A DNA stretch of 64,000 nucleotides from Marinosulfonomonas sp. (GCA_026984915.1 JALSRG010000118.1:1-64000), one strand, 5' to 3'; shown: positions 42,178 to 51,753, counted from the first letter of the stretch. Notes: a model not told the origin generated them from the letters alone. Program-made: numbers and translations.

Positions 42178-43260
42178 TTATTTCCCCAACGGTTCATCCG
42201 CAACCAGCATGGCTTTGTCCGGTTCAATGTGAATCTGCACATTGTCGCCAACAGCAAAGGGTTGCGCAATGGTTTCACCGATCACGAAAATATCGCCGAG
42301 TTCACCCGTCAGCGAATATTGAATCTGGTTTCCCAGATAGGCCGCATAGGTCACGCTTCCTTCAAAGCTTTCGGCGGTGGTCTCTTTTGATAGTGAAACA
42401 TGATGCGGGCGCAGCACCAGTTTTGCGGCACCGGGCCGGGGGAAATCAACCGGCAAGGTAATGGTTTTGCCTTCCACCTGTACGGTGCTGTGGCCGTTTT
42501 CCGTGGCGGTTACCTCGCAGGTAACAAGGTTGGCGTCTCCGATGAAATCGGCGATAAAGGATGAATTCGGGCGCTCATACAGATCATGCGGGCTGCCTTC
42601 CTGCGCGATCTCGGCGTTGCGCATCACGATAATCCTGTCGGACACGGCCATGGCCTCTTCCTGATCGTGGGTCACATAAACCGCTGTCAGGCCCAAATCC
42701 TGCTGAATCTGGCGAATTTCCTCGCGCACGTGGCGGCGCAGTTTTGCATCCAGATTGGACAGGGGTTCATCGAGCAGCAGCACTTCGGGCTCCAGCACAA
42801 TGGCACGCGCCACGGCAACGCGCTGTTGCTGGCCACCTGAAAGCTCACTCGGCAGGCGGTCGCCATAGCCTTTCAGCCCGACCAGCTCCAGCCCTTCTTC
42901 GGCCTTGGCGTGGGCTTCGGCCTTTGGCATCGACTTCACCGTCAGGCCATAGGCCACATTCTGAAGCACGCTCATGTGCGGAAACAGCGCATAAGACTGA
43001 AACACCATCGAAACCTTGCGATAGGTGGCGGAAAGGTGGGTCACATCTTCGCCGCCAATGAAGATTGATCCCTCGGTTGCGGCTTCCAGACCGGCAATCA
43101 GTCGCAGGGTCGTTGTCTTGCCGCAGCCCGACGGGCCCAGCAGTGTTACCAGTTGTCCCGGCTCAATCGACAACGAGAGCTTTTTCAAGGCCGTTACCGA
43201 GCCATATTTTTTTACCACACCGTCAAAGACAACAGACCCTCTGGCGCTATTTTCCATCAT
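42178..43260 (-). CDS. ABC importer ATP-binding protein (FbpC/PotA type)
   Basis: A 360-residue ATPase with Walker A LLGPSGCGKTTTLRLIAG, signature LSGGQQQRVAVARAIVLEP, Walker B EVLLLDEPLSNLDAKLR and the switch His in VYVTHDQEEAMAVSD. A C-terminal TOBE domain follows (about 250-355). The family covers iron(III), polyamine, thiosulfate and 2-aminoethylphosphonate uptake. It is the last gene of the binding protein-permease-ATPase operon. The ATG at 43257 is an equally good start. Confidence 0.9.
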   Translation of the reverse strand: MMENSARGSVVFDGVVKKYGSVTALKKLSLSIEPGQLVTLLGPSGCGKTTTLRLIAGLEAATEGSIFIGGEDVTHLSATYRKVSMVFQSYALFPHMSVLQNVAYGLTVKSMPKAEAHAKAEEGLELVGLKGYGDRLPSELSGGQQQRVAVARAIVLEPEVLLLDEPLSNLDAKLRRHVREEIRQIQQDLGLTAVYVTHDQEEAMAVSDRIIVMRNAEIAQEGSPHDLYERPNSSFIADFIGDANLVTCEVTATENGHSTVQVEGKTITLPVDFPRPGAAKLVLRPHHVSLSKETTAESFEGSVTYAAYLGNQIQYSLTGELGDIFVIGETIAQPFAVGDNVQIHIEPDKAMLVADEPLGK

Positions 43261-43288
43261 TTCACTCTCCGAAAATTCAGCTGCCCGG

Positions 43289-45478
43289 TCATGTTTTCAC
43301 CACAACGGTTTCAACCCGGTCAGAGCGCCGCAAACGGCGTTTTCCAATAATCAGTTGCAGCAGGATGATCACGGTCAGCATGGTAACGATCAGCACGGCG
43401 GAATAGGCAATGGCCAATCCGAAATCGCCGTTTTCAACCCGTCCGACAATAAAGGCCGTTGCCATGTTGTATTTTGCGCTGACCAGGAAAATGACCGCCG
43501 AAACCGAGGTGATCGCCCGCACAAAACTATAGGTCAGGGCCGCCATCATGGCCGGGCCCAGCAGTGGGGCAATAACCCGCCGCGCCGTGGTAAAACTGTT
43601 TGCGCCCAGTGTGATCGAGGCTTCATCCAGGCTTTTGTCTAGCTGCGACATGGCAGCGATCCCGCCCCGCACGCCCACCGGCATGTTTCGGAATACAAAG
43701 ACGATGATCAGAATGATACCCGTGCCGGTCAGCTCGATCGGCGGGAAATTGAATGCCAGAATATAACTGACACCAATCACCGTGCCCGGAATGGCAAAGC
43801 TGAGCATGGTTGAAAACTCGAATACGTTCTTGCCGCGAAAATTCTGCCGCACCAGAAGATAGGCTGTCGACAACCCGACAAACGCCGTCAGTGGCGCCGC
43901 GATAGAGGCGATTTCAAGCGTTGTGAAATAACTGTCCCAGGCAACGCCGGTCAGGTGAATGCCATTTTTGAATTTCACACCAAAGGCGCGAATATAATGA
44001 TCCAGGGTAAAGCTGTTGTTGTAGCCCCACAGTTTTACGAAACTTCCGAAAATGATCATGCTGTAAACAATGGCGGTAAAGGCCGCCCAGGGCAGTGCCG
44101 TCATATAACAGGCTGCCTTCACGCCAGAACTCAGGGCGGCATGGCGGCCGGAATCCGCTTTGCCTGTCACTGTGGCATATGATTTGCTTCCGACCCATCT
44201 GCGCTGCAACAGGAATGCACCCAGCGTCAGTGTCAGCAAGACGATCGCCAAGGTTGCCGCGCGCGCCGGGTTGGCGACCGCCCCGACAATGGAAAAATAG
44301 ATTTCGGTAGACAGCACATTGAAGTTGCCCCCCAGAACCAACGGGTTGCCGAAATCTGCCAGACTTTCGATGAACCCCAGCAGAAAGGCATTCGCCAACC
44401 CCGGCCGCATGAGAGGCAGGGACACATAGCGAAACGTCTGCCAGCGGTTGGCATCCAGAGTCTGGCTGGCCTCTTCCATCGAGGGGCTGACGCCCTCGAC
44501 CACACCGATCAGCACCAGAAAGGCAATCGGTGTAAAGGACAGAAGCTGCGCCAGATACACGCCTTTGAACCCGTACAGCCAGCGTGTCTTTTCAATGCCG
44601 AACACATCTGCAAACAGGGCTGTCGCAGCGCCCGTGCGCCCAAACAGCAGGATCAGGGCCAGGCCGATCACAAAGGGGGGTGTGATGATCGGGATAATTG
44701 TGAGAACCCGCAACAATGGTTTTGCCTTGAAATCCGTACGGGTAAATATCAGCGCAAAAGCCAACCCCATAAGGGTAGAGCCGGCACCGGTCAGAATGGC
44801 AAGGACCACCGAGTTGATCGCCGGACCGCAGGATCCTTTCAGGTCAAGGCAGCCAAGGCCCCATATGTCCGAGTTGAAGAACCGCGGAAAGAACAGGCCC
44901 GGGCTGAAGGTTCCGTCATTAGATTGAAACGCGCTGATCAGAATATGGGCGACCGGATAGAAAACGAAAATGCCAACCAGCGAAATGATCAAGCCGATCA
45001 ACCCGGTGACAAAGGCATCACCGCGCCCCTTTCCCATTGCCGAAATCGCTGTCGTCAGAACAAACAACAGGCCCAGAAGGGTGATCATGGCACCCGCGCC
45101 AAACCCAAGCTGCCCCGCATCCGCTGCGGTACCGGCAAGCAGGCTCTCAAACAATCTCGGGCCACCACGTACGATGATCAGACCCTGAACAAACGTGTAA
45201 AGCAGGCCCAGCGCTGAAATCGCCGCGATCATTCTTGCTGCACGAACCGGCCTGTTCACCAGCCCGAGTACGGCCGCACAGGCCAGCAAGGCGATTAACG
45301 GGCCGGCAAGCCAGAATCGTCCATGCAGGAAAACCTGCAACAGGCCCGAGGAATTCTCTTGCGCCGCAAAATGGAAGATCCAGGTAAACGTCCAGAAACC
45401 ACTGTCGACCATATACCAGGGCAGCAGGCAGAACCCGACAAGCCCAATTACAATCCATAAAGTGATTGTGCGTCTCAT
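43289..45478 (-). CDS. ABC importer fused permease (FbpB type)
   Basis: A 729-residue permease with two binding-protein-dependent transport domains fused in one chain, as in FbpB; about 12-14 membrane segments. EAA-like loops are visible in both halves: EEASQTLDANRWQTFRYVSL, then DEASITLGANSFTTARRVIA. A separate hydrophobic N-terminal region (about the first 170 residues) precedes the first transport half and is longer than usual. It is 28 bp upstream of the ATPase gene. Confidence 0.9.
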   Translation of the reverse strand: MRRTITLWIVIGLVGFCLLPWYMVDSGFWTFTWIFHFAAQENSSGLLQVFLHGRFWLAGPLIALLACAAVLGLVNRPVRAARMIAAISALGLLYTFVQGLIIVRGGPRLFESLLAGTAADAGQLGFGAGAMITLLGLLFVLTTAISAMGKGRGDAFVTGLIGLIISLVGIFVFYPVAHILISAFQSNDGTFSPGLFFPRFFNSDIWGLGCLDLKGSCGPAINSVVLAILTGAGSTLMGLAFALIFTRTDFKAKPLLRVLTIIPIITPPFVIGLALILLFGRTGAATALFADVFGIEKTRWLYGFKGVYLAQLLSFTPIAFLVLIGVVEGVSPSMEEASQTLDANRWQTFRYVSLPLMRPGLANAFLLGFIESLADFGNPLVLGGNFNVLSTEIYFSIVGAVANPARAATLAIVLLTLTLGAFLLQRRWVGSKSYATVTGKADSGRHAALSSGVKAACYMTALPWAAFTAIVYSMIIFGSFVKLWGYNNSFTLDHYIRAFGVKFKNGIHLTGVAWDSYFTTLEIASIAAPLTAFVGLSTAYLLVRQNFRGKNVFEFSTMLSFAIPGTVIGVSYILAFNFPPIELTGTGIILIIVFVFRNMPVGVRGGIAAMSQLDKSLDEASITLGANSFTTARRVIAPLLGPAMMAALTYSFVRAITSVSAVIFLVSAKYNMATAFIVGRVENGDFGLAIAYSAVLIVTMLTVIILLQLIIGKRRLRRSDRVETVVVKT

Positions 45479-45520
45479 ACCATTTCCCCGATGGGCAAGA
45501 GATCAGTCAAAACGTCGGAA

Positions 45521-45556
45521 CCGGGGGCGCAGTCCAAACCCTGGCTGCGCCCCCGG
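45521..45556 (-). terminator. Strong 12-bp stem-loop between binding-protein and permease genes
   Basis: CCGGGGGCGCAG and CTGCGCCCCCGG pair perfectly over 12 bp with a 12-base loop, 16 bp after the binding-protein stop. Only a short T-stretch follows. Such hairpins in ABC operons stabilise binding-protein mRNA or cause partial termination, giving an excess of binding protein over permease. The stem is seen directly; the effect is inferred. Confidence 0.7.
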
Positions 45557-45572
45557 CCACAATAAAGTTGTA

Positions 45573-46592
45573 CTAGTTACCTGACCCTTTGACTTCTTCG
45601 TCCCAGCGTTTCAGCAAACGCTCGCGTGTTTCCGTGCTGCCGTAGGTCGCAAAATCGTAGTCGATCAGTTTGATCGTCGACGGATCGGGCGCCTCGGGCG
45701 GCAGCGTTGCATTTTTGTTTGACGGAACATTGTAAACGCCAACCTGCGGACCCAGCGATTGGGCTTCGGCACTCAGGGCAAACTCGGCAAACTTCTTGGC
45801 CGCATCAAAATTTTTCGCCCCCGTGATGATGCTCAGACCACCAACCTCGTAACCGGTCCCTTCGCAGGGCGATACGATTTTCAGCGGAAAGCCCGCCTTG
45901 GCCAGCTTCACCATGTCATGCTCAAAGCCGATTGAGATACCGGTTTCGCCGCGCGCGGCGGCCTTGCTGGGCGCAGAACCGGATTTTGTATACTGGTTCA
46001 CGTTCTTGCCGATTTCAGTCAGAAGCTTGAACGCCTCATCCTCGCCAAACACCTGCACCAGCGTGGCAAGCTCTGTATAGGCTGTCCCGGAGCTGTTGGG
46101 GTTGGCCACCTGAATTTCACCCTTGTACATCGGGTCGGCCAGATCTCTCCAGCAGGACGGCGGGGTAATACCCTTTTCTTTCAGCACATCGTCATTATAG
46201 GCAATGCCCAGAACGCCCAGGTGAATACCGATCGTGCGGCCACCGGAAATATCGGCCATTTTCTGTGCCCAACCCAGCAGTTCCGACGTATCCACGCCGA
46301 TTGGTTGCGTCAGCCCCTCGGACGCCGCGATCAGATGCGGATCACCTGTACCACCCCACCAAACATCTATTTTCGGATTGCCTGCCTCGGCACGCACCTG
46401 TGCCAAGGTTTCGCCGGTACTCTTGCGCACCATCGAAACATCAATGCCGGTTTTGTCGGAAAAGGCGCCAACCATAAGATCGCACCAGTCCTGTTCATTG
46501 CTGCATACCATGCTCAACTCTTCAGCCGCAGCCTGTTGGACTGCGAAAACAGCGGCAAACACGGCCGCTCCGATTACATAGCGCTTAGTCAT
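45573..46592 (-). CDS. ABC importer periplasmic binding protein (FbpA-like)
   Basis: A 339-residue periplasmic protein with a signal peptide (VIGAAVFAAVFAVQQAAAEE). It matches family 1/8 iron-type binding proteins: FSDKTGIDVSMVRKSTGETL, NPKIDVWWGGTGDPHLIAAS, NPNSSGTAYTELATLV and VGGLSIITGAKNFDAAKKFA. The substrate could be ferric iron, but organophosphate binders (aminoethylphosphonate, phosphoglycerate) are related. First gene of its operon, divergent from the response regulator. Confidence 0.85.
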   Translation of the reverse strand: MTKRYVIGAAVFAAVFAVQQAAAEELSMVCSNEQDWCDLMVGAFSDKTGIDVSMVRKSTGETLAQVRAEAGNPKIDVWWGGTGDPHLIAASEGLTQPIGVDTSELLGWAQKMADISGGRTIGIHLGVLGIAYNDDVLKEKGITPPSCWRDLADPMYKGEIQVANPNSSGTAYTELATLVQVFGEDEAFKLLTEIGKNVNQYTKSGSAPSKAAARGETGISIGFEHDMVKLAKAGFPLKIVSPCEGTGYEVGGLSIITGAKNFDAAKKFAEFALSAEAQSLGPQVGVYNVPSNKNATLPPEAPDPSTIKLIDYDFATYGSTETRERLLKRWDEEVKGSGN

Positions 46593-46701
46593 TGTTTTCT
46601 CCCTTGAACATCGTGACGATCCTGGCCAGTCATCTGAACTTCCGGTGGATGGTCATGGATCACGATAGGCCCAGCCAGCCACCATGCGCGACTCCGCTCA
46701 T

Positions 46702-46739
46702 GTTAACAAATCTACAAGCCAGCCGGGTTTACGTTAACA
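46702..46739. promoter_or_regulatory. Two GTTAACA repeats in the transporter-regulator gap
   Basis: The 289-bp gap between the binding-protein gene and the response regulator holds GTTAACA twice (46702-46708 and 46733-46739), 31 bp apart, about three helical turns. They are candidate operator sites for the adjacent OmpR-type regulator. No clear sigma-70 promoter was picked out in the rest of the gap. Confidence 0.35.
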
Positions 46740-46881
46740 GTGTTTCAATAATTTCCATATTTGGTAACGTTTTCACTGCCCTGCGCAGCAAAGTCACCGG
46801 CTTGAAATCATAGCATTTGTGAGACGCCTCAAGATGGCCTAGGTTTACTCTGTCACACCCGTTCAGGTTTGTGGGGTAGGA

Positions 46882-47634
46882 ATGGAAATGCGTGTTGCAC
46901 CAGACAGTCGCCCGAGAATTGCCATCGTTGACGATGATCCCGACATGCGGGTAACACTTGCTGAACTGCTTGACGAAAACGGCTTTGATACGGAATCCCT
47001 TGCCAGCAGTCAGGAGTTTTATGAACTGGGCGCAGAGCCCGGCATCGATCTCGCCCTGATAGATCTGAAACTGAAGGGAGAATCCGGCCTGACCCTGGCC
47101 ATCAACATCCGCAAGACACATGATCTGCCGATCGTCATGCTGACCGGGGTCGGTGATGTCGTGGACAAGATTGTCGGGCTGGAAACCGGCGCCGATGATT
47201 ATCTGATGAAACCGTTCAACCCGCGTGAGCTTATCGCGCGTATTCGGGCGGTGCTTCGCCGTTATGGTGCTGTTGCTGCACACCGTTCTGGCCGAACCGA
47301 CGCGAATGATGGCAATGAGCTGACTTTTGGCGGCAATACGCTTGACCTCTCTCAGCGAGAGCTTTTTGACGCGGACGGTTCCGAAATTCCACTCACAAAC
47401 GCCGAGTACCGGTTGCTCGAATATTTCCTGCGTAACCCCAATCGTATTATCCCACGAACAGAACTGCTGGCCGAGCTTGGAAGCGATCTGTCGCATTATG
47501 TTGACCGTACTATTGATGTTCTGATCTTGCGGTTGCGCCGGAAAATAGAGCTTGCGCCCTCCAAACCCGTCCACCTGCAAACACGCCGCGGTCAGGGGTA
47601 TATTTTTGTCACTGATCCCGGAGGGCGGCATTGA
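46882..47634 (+). CDS. OmpR-family response regulator
   Basis: A 250-residue regulator. The receiver has the acidic pocket IVDDDPDM, the phospho-Asp in ALIDLKLKG, TGV and the Lys in YLMKPFNPRELIARI. The C-terminal winged helix shows IPLTNAEYRLLEYFLRNPNR and VDRTIDVLILRLRRKIEL, ending RRGQGYIFV. It probably controls the divergent ABC importer. Its stop overlaps the kinase TTG start. A second Met at 46888 is an alternative start. Confidence 0.93.
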   Translation: MEMRVAPDSRPRIAIVDDDPDMRVTLAELLDENGFDTESLASSQEFYELGAEPGIDLALIDLKLKGESGLTLAINIRKTHDLPIVMLTGVGDVVDKIVGLETGADDYLMKPFNPRELIARIRAVLRRYGAVAAHRSGRTDANDGNELTFGGNTLDLSQRELFDADGSEIPLTNAEYRLLEYFLRNPNRIIPRTELLAELGSDLSHYVDRTIDVLILRLRRKIELAPSKPVHLQTRRGQGYIFVTDPGGRH

Positions 47635-50198
47635 TACCCCTGCGACCAGACCGCAGAAAGCTCAGCATCCGGCTGCGCTTGCTATTGGCCCTGGGGCTGC
47701 TGGCAGCCGCGACCATCTTTATCGGCGGGTTGTCCTGGTATGCACTGGACCGGGCCGATGCAAAACTGGAAGCGCTGCACCGGCAAACCCTGTCAGAAGT
47801 TGCGCGCGCCCTGACCCTGTCGAAACGCTCGACAGATCTGGCAACCTCGGCCCCGTTCCTGTTGGGGTTGAAATCACCCTATCTTATCCGTTCGGAAGGC
47901 GTTGACCTGCTTGCGGCAATTGACAAGATCGGCCAGCAATGGCCATCCCGAACCGACCGTGAGCCTTCAGGCTATACCAGCTTTGAATCCCAGGTGCGCT
48001 CTTCGCTGCAACAGATGAAAATCGCGCTGAAAGACCTGATTGATGCGGCCGACCGGCTGGATGAACAGCGCGACAAGACGCTCAGCTTTCGCTCTCGCCT
48101 TGTGGCAATGGACCGCGAGTTTATCCAGAATGCCAGCAATTCGGAAATTACCGGCGAACGGCGGCGATCCTGGTTGATCCTGCAAAAGGTGGCCAATGCC
48201 CTTATCGGGGCGGTTCATGCGGAAAACCTGCCCGGACTTGGTGAATATCAACGGCGTTACACGGCCCTTGTCACAAGACCCGAATGGAAGATTACCGGCA
48301 TACGGGAACTTGCAGCTCTTGAAGAACTGCGCAGCCTGACAGACGCAGAACACGGTTTGTTCAAAATCCGGCGCAAGGAGCTTGACCAGAACCTGCTGGC
48401 ACAGAACGCCCTTTTTCGCATTCGCTATGAATCCGCCCGGATCAGCGATCTTGCGCTGGTTCATGCCCAGAAAGCCGAGGCCTTTCTGTCGCAGAAGCGC
48501 AAGGAAACAACATCATCCATCGGCTATGCAAAACTGATCATCCTGGGTGTCGGAATTTCCAGCACGGCACTTGCCCTGCTCTCTGCGCTTTTCGTTTCCG
48601 GCTATGTGACGGGGAATATCAAGGCCATTTCGAACGCCATGCAGCGTTTGGCTCAGGGCGACCGCAGTTCGAACCTGCCGCGGCCAAAGGGGGCTGTGGA
48701 CGAGATTGGCAAACTTTTGCAATCTTTCCGCGTTTTCCGGGCCAATGCCCTGCGCCTGGACCGGAGCAACAAGCAGCTTCACCGCAGGAACACCCTTTTT
48801 GAAAAGATTTTCAACAACATATCCGATGGTGTCGCGATCATCGACGAAGAAGGCCGGCTTTCCACGGTCAACCCCAGCTTTACGACGGTTCTGCACCTGC
48901 CGGTCGATACAATCGAAAAAACGCCGACCATAAAGGAAGTTCTCGATAATTCTCCTTTCGCCAATACGGCTGAACAGAAAAAGCTGGGCACGAGATTCCG
49001 CCGCTCATGCGAGTTACAGAGCGAGGAAGGCGATGTGCTGGAGGTCCGTTGCAGCCGCCTTCCGGATGGTGGTGAGGTCTGGCTGTTTTCCGACGCCACC
49101 GAACGCCATCGCATCGAAGAACGTCTGGAACAGATACAGCGCATCGAGAGTCTGGGCAAAGTCACCGGTGAGGTGGCACATGATTTTGCCAATATACTGT
49201 CCTCGATTTCGGGCAACCTGCATTTGCTGGAGTCCCGCGATTCCGGCGCGGACACATCGGCCTTTCGCAAACGCATTGCCGGTGCCGTTGAAATCGGAAC
49301 TTCGCTAACCCAGCGGCTGTTGGCCTTTGCCCGCAAACAGCGCCTTGAACCCGAAAAGACAGAACTCAACACGCTCGTGGCCGGGCTGGAGGATCTTGTC
49401 GGTATCGGCCTGAAGGAATCCGTTAGCCTCAAAACGAAACTCAGTTCTGAAAAGCTCTATGTTTGTGTTGATCCCGGTCAGTTGGAAAGCGCCATCCTTA
49501 ACCTCTGCCTGAACAGTAATCAGGCAATTGATGAAAGTGGGGAGATCAGTATTACCGTATCCTCCGGCGCAAACGAAATGGCCGAGATCATCATTGCTGA
49601 CAATGGTTGCGGTATGGAAAAAGCGGTTCTGAAACGCGCGATGGAGCCTTTTTATTCCGCACGAAAGGATGGCAATGGAACGGGATTGGGCCTGTCCAGC
49701 GTCTATGGCTTTATCAAACAGTCCGGTGGTGAATTCCAGATTGAAAGCGCGCCCGGCTCCGGTACGGTCGTGCGATTGTCCTTACCCAAGGTTTCCGGGA
49801 AAGATACGGGTGAAGCGGCGCATATGCAGCCAGCGCGTATTCTGGTCGTCGAGGACGAGGCCGAGGTCATGGAGCATACATCGCGCGCGCTGCGACAGTT
49901 GGGGCATATGGTGGATGAGGCAAGTACCTTTGAAAGGGCACAGAGCCTGCTTCGGCGTAAATCTCATTATGACGTGGTTCTGACGGACATACATCTGGAC
50001 AACGGGCATTCCGGCTGGCGGCTTGTCGATCAGTGTTTGAAAACCCATGCCTTGACCCGCGTTATCGTCACCTCCGGCCGGCTGTCGCGGGAACAGTTGG
50101 TTGCCGAGAAATACGGAGACCGTGTTGTCTGCATTCCCAAGCCGCTGACAGCCGAAATTCTTGACAACCTGCTGCGCGATTCGGTTCCCGCGCAATGA
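47631..50198 (+). CDS. Hybrid sensor histidine kinase
   Basis: An 855-residue membrane kinase: helix 1 (about 15-37), a helical periplasmic sensor (about 40-300), helix 2 (LIILGVGISSTALALLSALF), HAMP, a PAS-like domain (about 400-490), HisKA with His in GEVAHDFANILSSISG, HATPase with NLCLNSNQAIDE, DNGCGM and GTGLGLSSVYGF, and a C-terminal receiver (RILVVEDEAEVME, VVLTDIHL). The H-box reads DFANI where DFNNI is usual. The only start is TTG at 47631, with CGGAGG just upstream. It probably pairs with the preceding regulator to sense the ABC substrate. Confidence 0.92.
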   Translation: MIPLRPDRRKLSIRLRLLLALGLLAAATIFIGGLSWYALDRADAKLEALHRQTLSEVARALTLSKRSTDLATSAPFLLGLKSPYLIRSEGVDLLAAIDKIGQQWPSRTDREPSGYTSFESQVRSSLQQMKIALKDLIDAADRLDEQRDKTLSFRSRLVAMDREFIQNASNSEITGERRRSWLILQKVANALIGAVHAENLPGLGEYQRRYTALVTRPEWKITGIRELAALEELRSLTDAEHGLFKIRRKELDQNLLAQNALFRIRYESARISDLALVHAQKAEAFLSQKRKETTSSIGYAKLIILGVGISSTALALLSALFVSGYVTGNIKAISNAMQRLAQGDRSSNLPRPKGAVDEIGKLLQSFRVFRANALRLDRSNKQLHRRNTLFEKIFNNISDGVAIIDEEGRLSTVNPSFTTVLHLPVDTIEKTPTIKEVLDNSPFANTAEQKKLGTRFRRSCELQSEEGDVLEVRCSRLPDGGEVWLFSDATERHRIEERLEQIQRIESLGKVTGEVAHDFANILSSISGNLHLLESRDSGADTSAFRKRIAGAVEIGTSLTQRLLAFARKQRLEPEKTELNTLVAGLEDLVGIGLKESVSLKTKLSSEKLYVCVDPGQLESAILNLCLNSNQAIDESGEISITVSSGANEMAEIIIADNGCGMEKAVLKRAMEPFYSARKDGNGTGLGLSSVYGFIKQSGGEFQIESAPGSGTVVRLSLPKVSGKDTGEAAHMQPARILVVEDEAEVMEHTSRALRQLGHMVDEASTFERAQSLLRRKSHYDVVLTDIHLDNGHSGWRLVDQCLKTHALTRVIVTSGRLSREQLVAEKYGDRVVCIPKPLTAEILDNLLRDSVPAQ

Positions 50199-50220
50199 CG
50201 CGATTGCAGAAGGTTTGCCG

Positions 50221-50811
50221 ATGTCTGATCTGATCCCGGACGATTTTGCGGCGCTTATCTTTGACTGTGATGGCACTTTGGCCAACACGGCCCCCCTGCA
50301 TTACCAATCAATGGCCGGCGCACTGCGCAATCAGGGGTATTCCATTTCTCGCGAATGGTATGATGCCCGGGTCGGGCTCTCCCGGCAGGATTTATTCCGG
50401 GATTATGAGGCCTGTTTCAAAGTTTCCGTTGACATAGCGGCTGCCAGCCGCCGCAGTCAGGAAATATTTGCCGAACTTGCACATCAGGCCAAACCGATTG
50501 ACCGGATTCTTGCGATCGCCCGGAAACATGCGGGCACAGTCCCCATGGCCGTGGCCTCGGGTGGCGACAGGGATCTTGTTCATGCAACCCTTGCCGCCAT
50601 TGGTGCGCGCGATCTGTTTGATCAGGTCGTCACTGTCAGTGACGTTTTCCAGGGGAAGCCGGCACCAGACCTGTTTCTGGAGGCCGCAAAACGTTTGCGG
50701 GTCAGGCCGGCAGAATGCCTGGTTTTCGAGGATTCGGATGAAGGGCTCGAGGCCGCCCGACGCGCCTCAATGAAGGCTGTTGATGTCCGTATGGGCAACA
50801 TTGCCGGCTAG
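50221..50811 (+). CDS. HAD-superfamily phosphatase
   Basis: A 196-residue hydrolase of the phosphoglycolate phosphatase/YqaB-like HAD group. The nucleophile Asp is in LIFDCDGTLANTAPLHYQSM; a helical cap follows; the motif II Ser is in MAVASGGDRD, and the C-terminal acidic motif is ECLVFEDSDEGLEAARRA. The substrate is unknown, probably a sugar phosphate. It lies just after the kinase gene. Its last 45 bp overlap the end of the opposite epimerase gene. Confidence 0.88.
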   Translation: MSDLIPDDFAALIFDCDGTLANTAPLHYQSMAGALRNQGYSISREWYDARVGLSRQDLFRDYEACFKVSVDIAAASRRSQEIFAELAHQAKPIDRILAIARKHAGTVPMAVASGGDRDLVHATLAAIGARDLFDQVVTVSDVFQGKPAPDLFLEAAKRLRVRPAECLVFEDSDEGLEAARRASMKAVDVRMGNIAG

Positions 50812-51753
50812 CTGCCCTGTAACCGGTTTTGACGGGTAGAGAATATCCTGAAGCCATGCCAGCGTCATGTGAATGCCTTGCTCTACCGTAGTGCTTGGCA
50901 CAAACCCGATATCCTGTTTCATTCTGGTTATATCGGCCCTGTTATGGCGAACTTCTCCGGGCAGGGGTTTGTAATGTTCTATTCGTACGGAGTTGTTTTT
51001 GCCCAGAGACTGGAAAATCCGCACAAGATCCAGAACCGACGTGGCCGTTCCTGTCCCCAGTTGATATGTGCCGCGAATATCTTTCTGGATAACCCGTAAA
51101 ACCGCCTCTGAAACATCATCAACATACATGTAGTCGCGGGTTTGCTTGCCATCACCGAAAACCTGTAGCCGGCCGTCAGTCAGATAAGATTTACAGAATC
51201 TCGTGATAACACTGTCCTGGCGAAGCGAATGCGGGCCGTAAACATTTGAAAACCGAAGGCTTGCCGTATTCATGCCATAAGACCCTGTATAGGCAGAAAG
51301 CAGCCCTTCAACCGCCAGCTTTGATGCACCATAGGGCGAAAGCGGTTTTGCCGGCAGGTTTTCGTGAATTGCTCCGGTTTGGTTGCCCAGAATAGCCCCG
51401 CCGGAAGAGGCGAAAATCACTTTGGTATCGGGCGTATTAAGGCGCAGGAATTCCAGCAACGCGTTTGTTTTGACGACATTGTTCAAAAAACATCGCTGCG
51501 GGTCGGCGATAGAGCCCTGAACCGTTGAATAGGCCGCCAGGTGAATCAGGATATCGGCGCTTCGGTACAGATCCATGATCCTGTCATCCGAGAAACAGCT
51601 TACGTAAGCCTCGTCAAAAGCGGCCTTTTCGGCCACGTCGGCGCCTTCAAACCAGTCTATCGACGTCAAATGAACATCTGGGCAGTTTTGACGCAAATAG
51701 CGGGCCAGATTCTGGCCAATAAACCCCATACCACCTGTTACAACAATCCGCAT
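50767..51753 (-). CDS. NAD-dependent nucleotide-sugar epimerase/dehydratase
   Basis: A 328-residue extended short-chain dehydrogenase. The cofactor motif is VVTGGMGFIGQNLARYL; other motifs are LIHLAAYSTVQGSI, FASSGGAILG, the catalytic pattern SPYGASKLAVEGLLSAY and LRFSNVYGPHSLRQDSVI. It acts on UDP- or other NDP-sugars for surface polysaccharide. The ATG at 51753 begins at the conserved Rossmann strand. The sugar transferase gene lies upstream on the same strand. Its 3' end overlaps the HAD gene tail to tail. Confidence 0.9.
   Translation of the reverse strand: MRIVVTGGMGFIGQNLARYLRQNCPDVHLTSIDWFEGADVAEKAAFDEAYVSCFSDDRIMDLYRSADILIHLAAYSTVQGSIADPQRCFLNNVVKTNALLEFLRLNTPDTKVIFASSGGAILGNQTGAIHENLPAKPLSPYGASKLAVEGLLSAYTGSYGMNTASLRFSNVYGPHSLRQDSVITRFCKSYLTDGRLQVFGDGKQTRDYMYVDDVSEAVLRVIQKDIRGTYQLGTGTATSVLDLVRIFQSLGKNNSVRIEHYKPLPGEVRHNRADITRMKQDIGFVPSTTVEQGIHMTLAWLQDILYPSKPVTGQLAGNVAHTDINSLH

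Noticed and set aside
46729-47631. 300-codon minus-strand open frame
   Set aside because: Antisense of the response regulator, which shows all receiver and winged-helix motifs.
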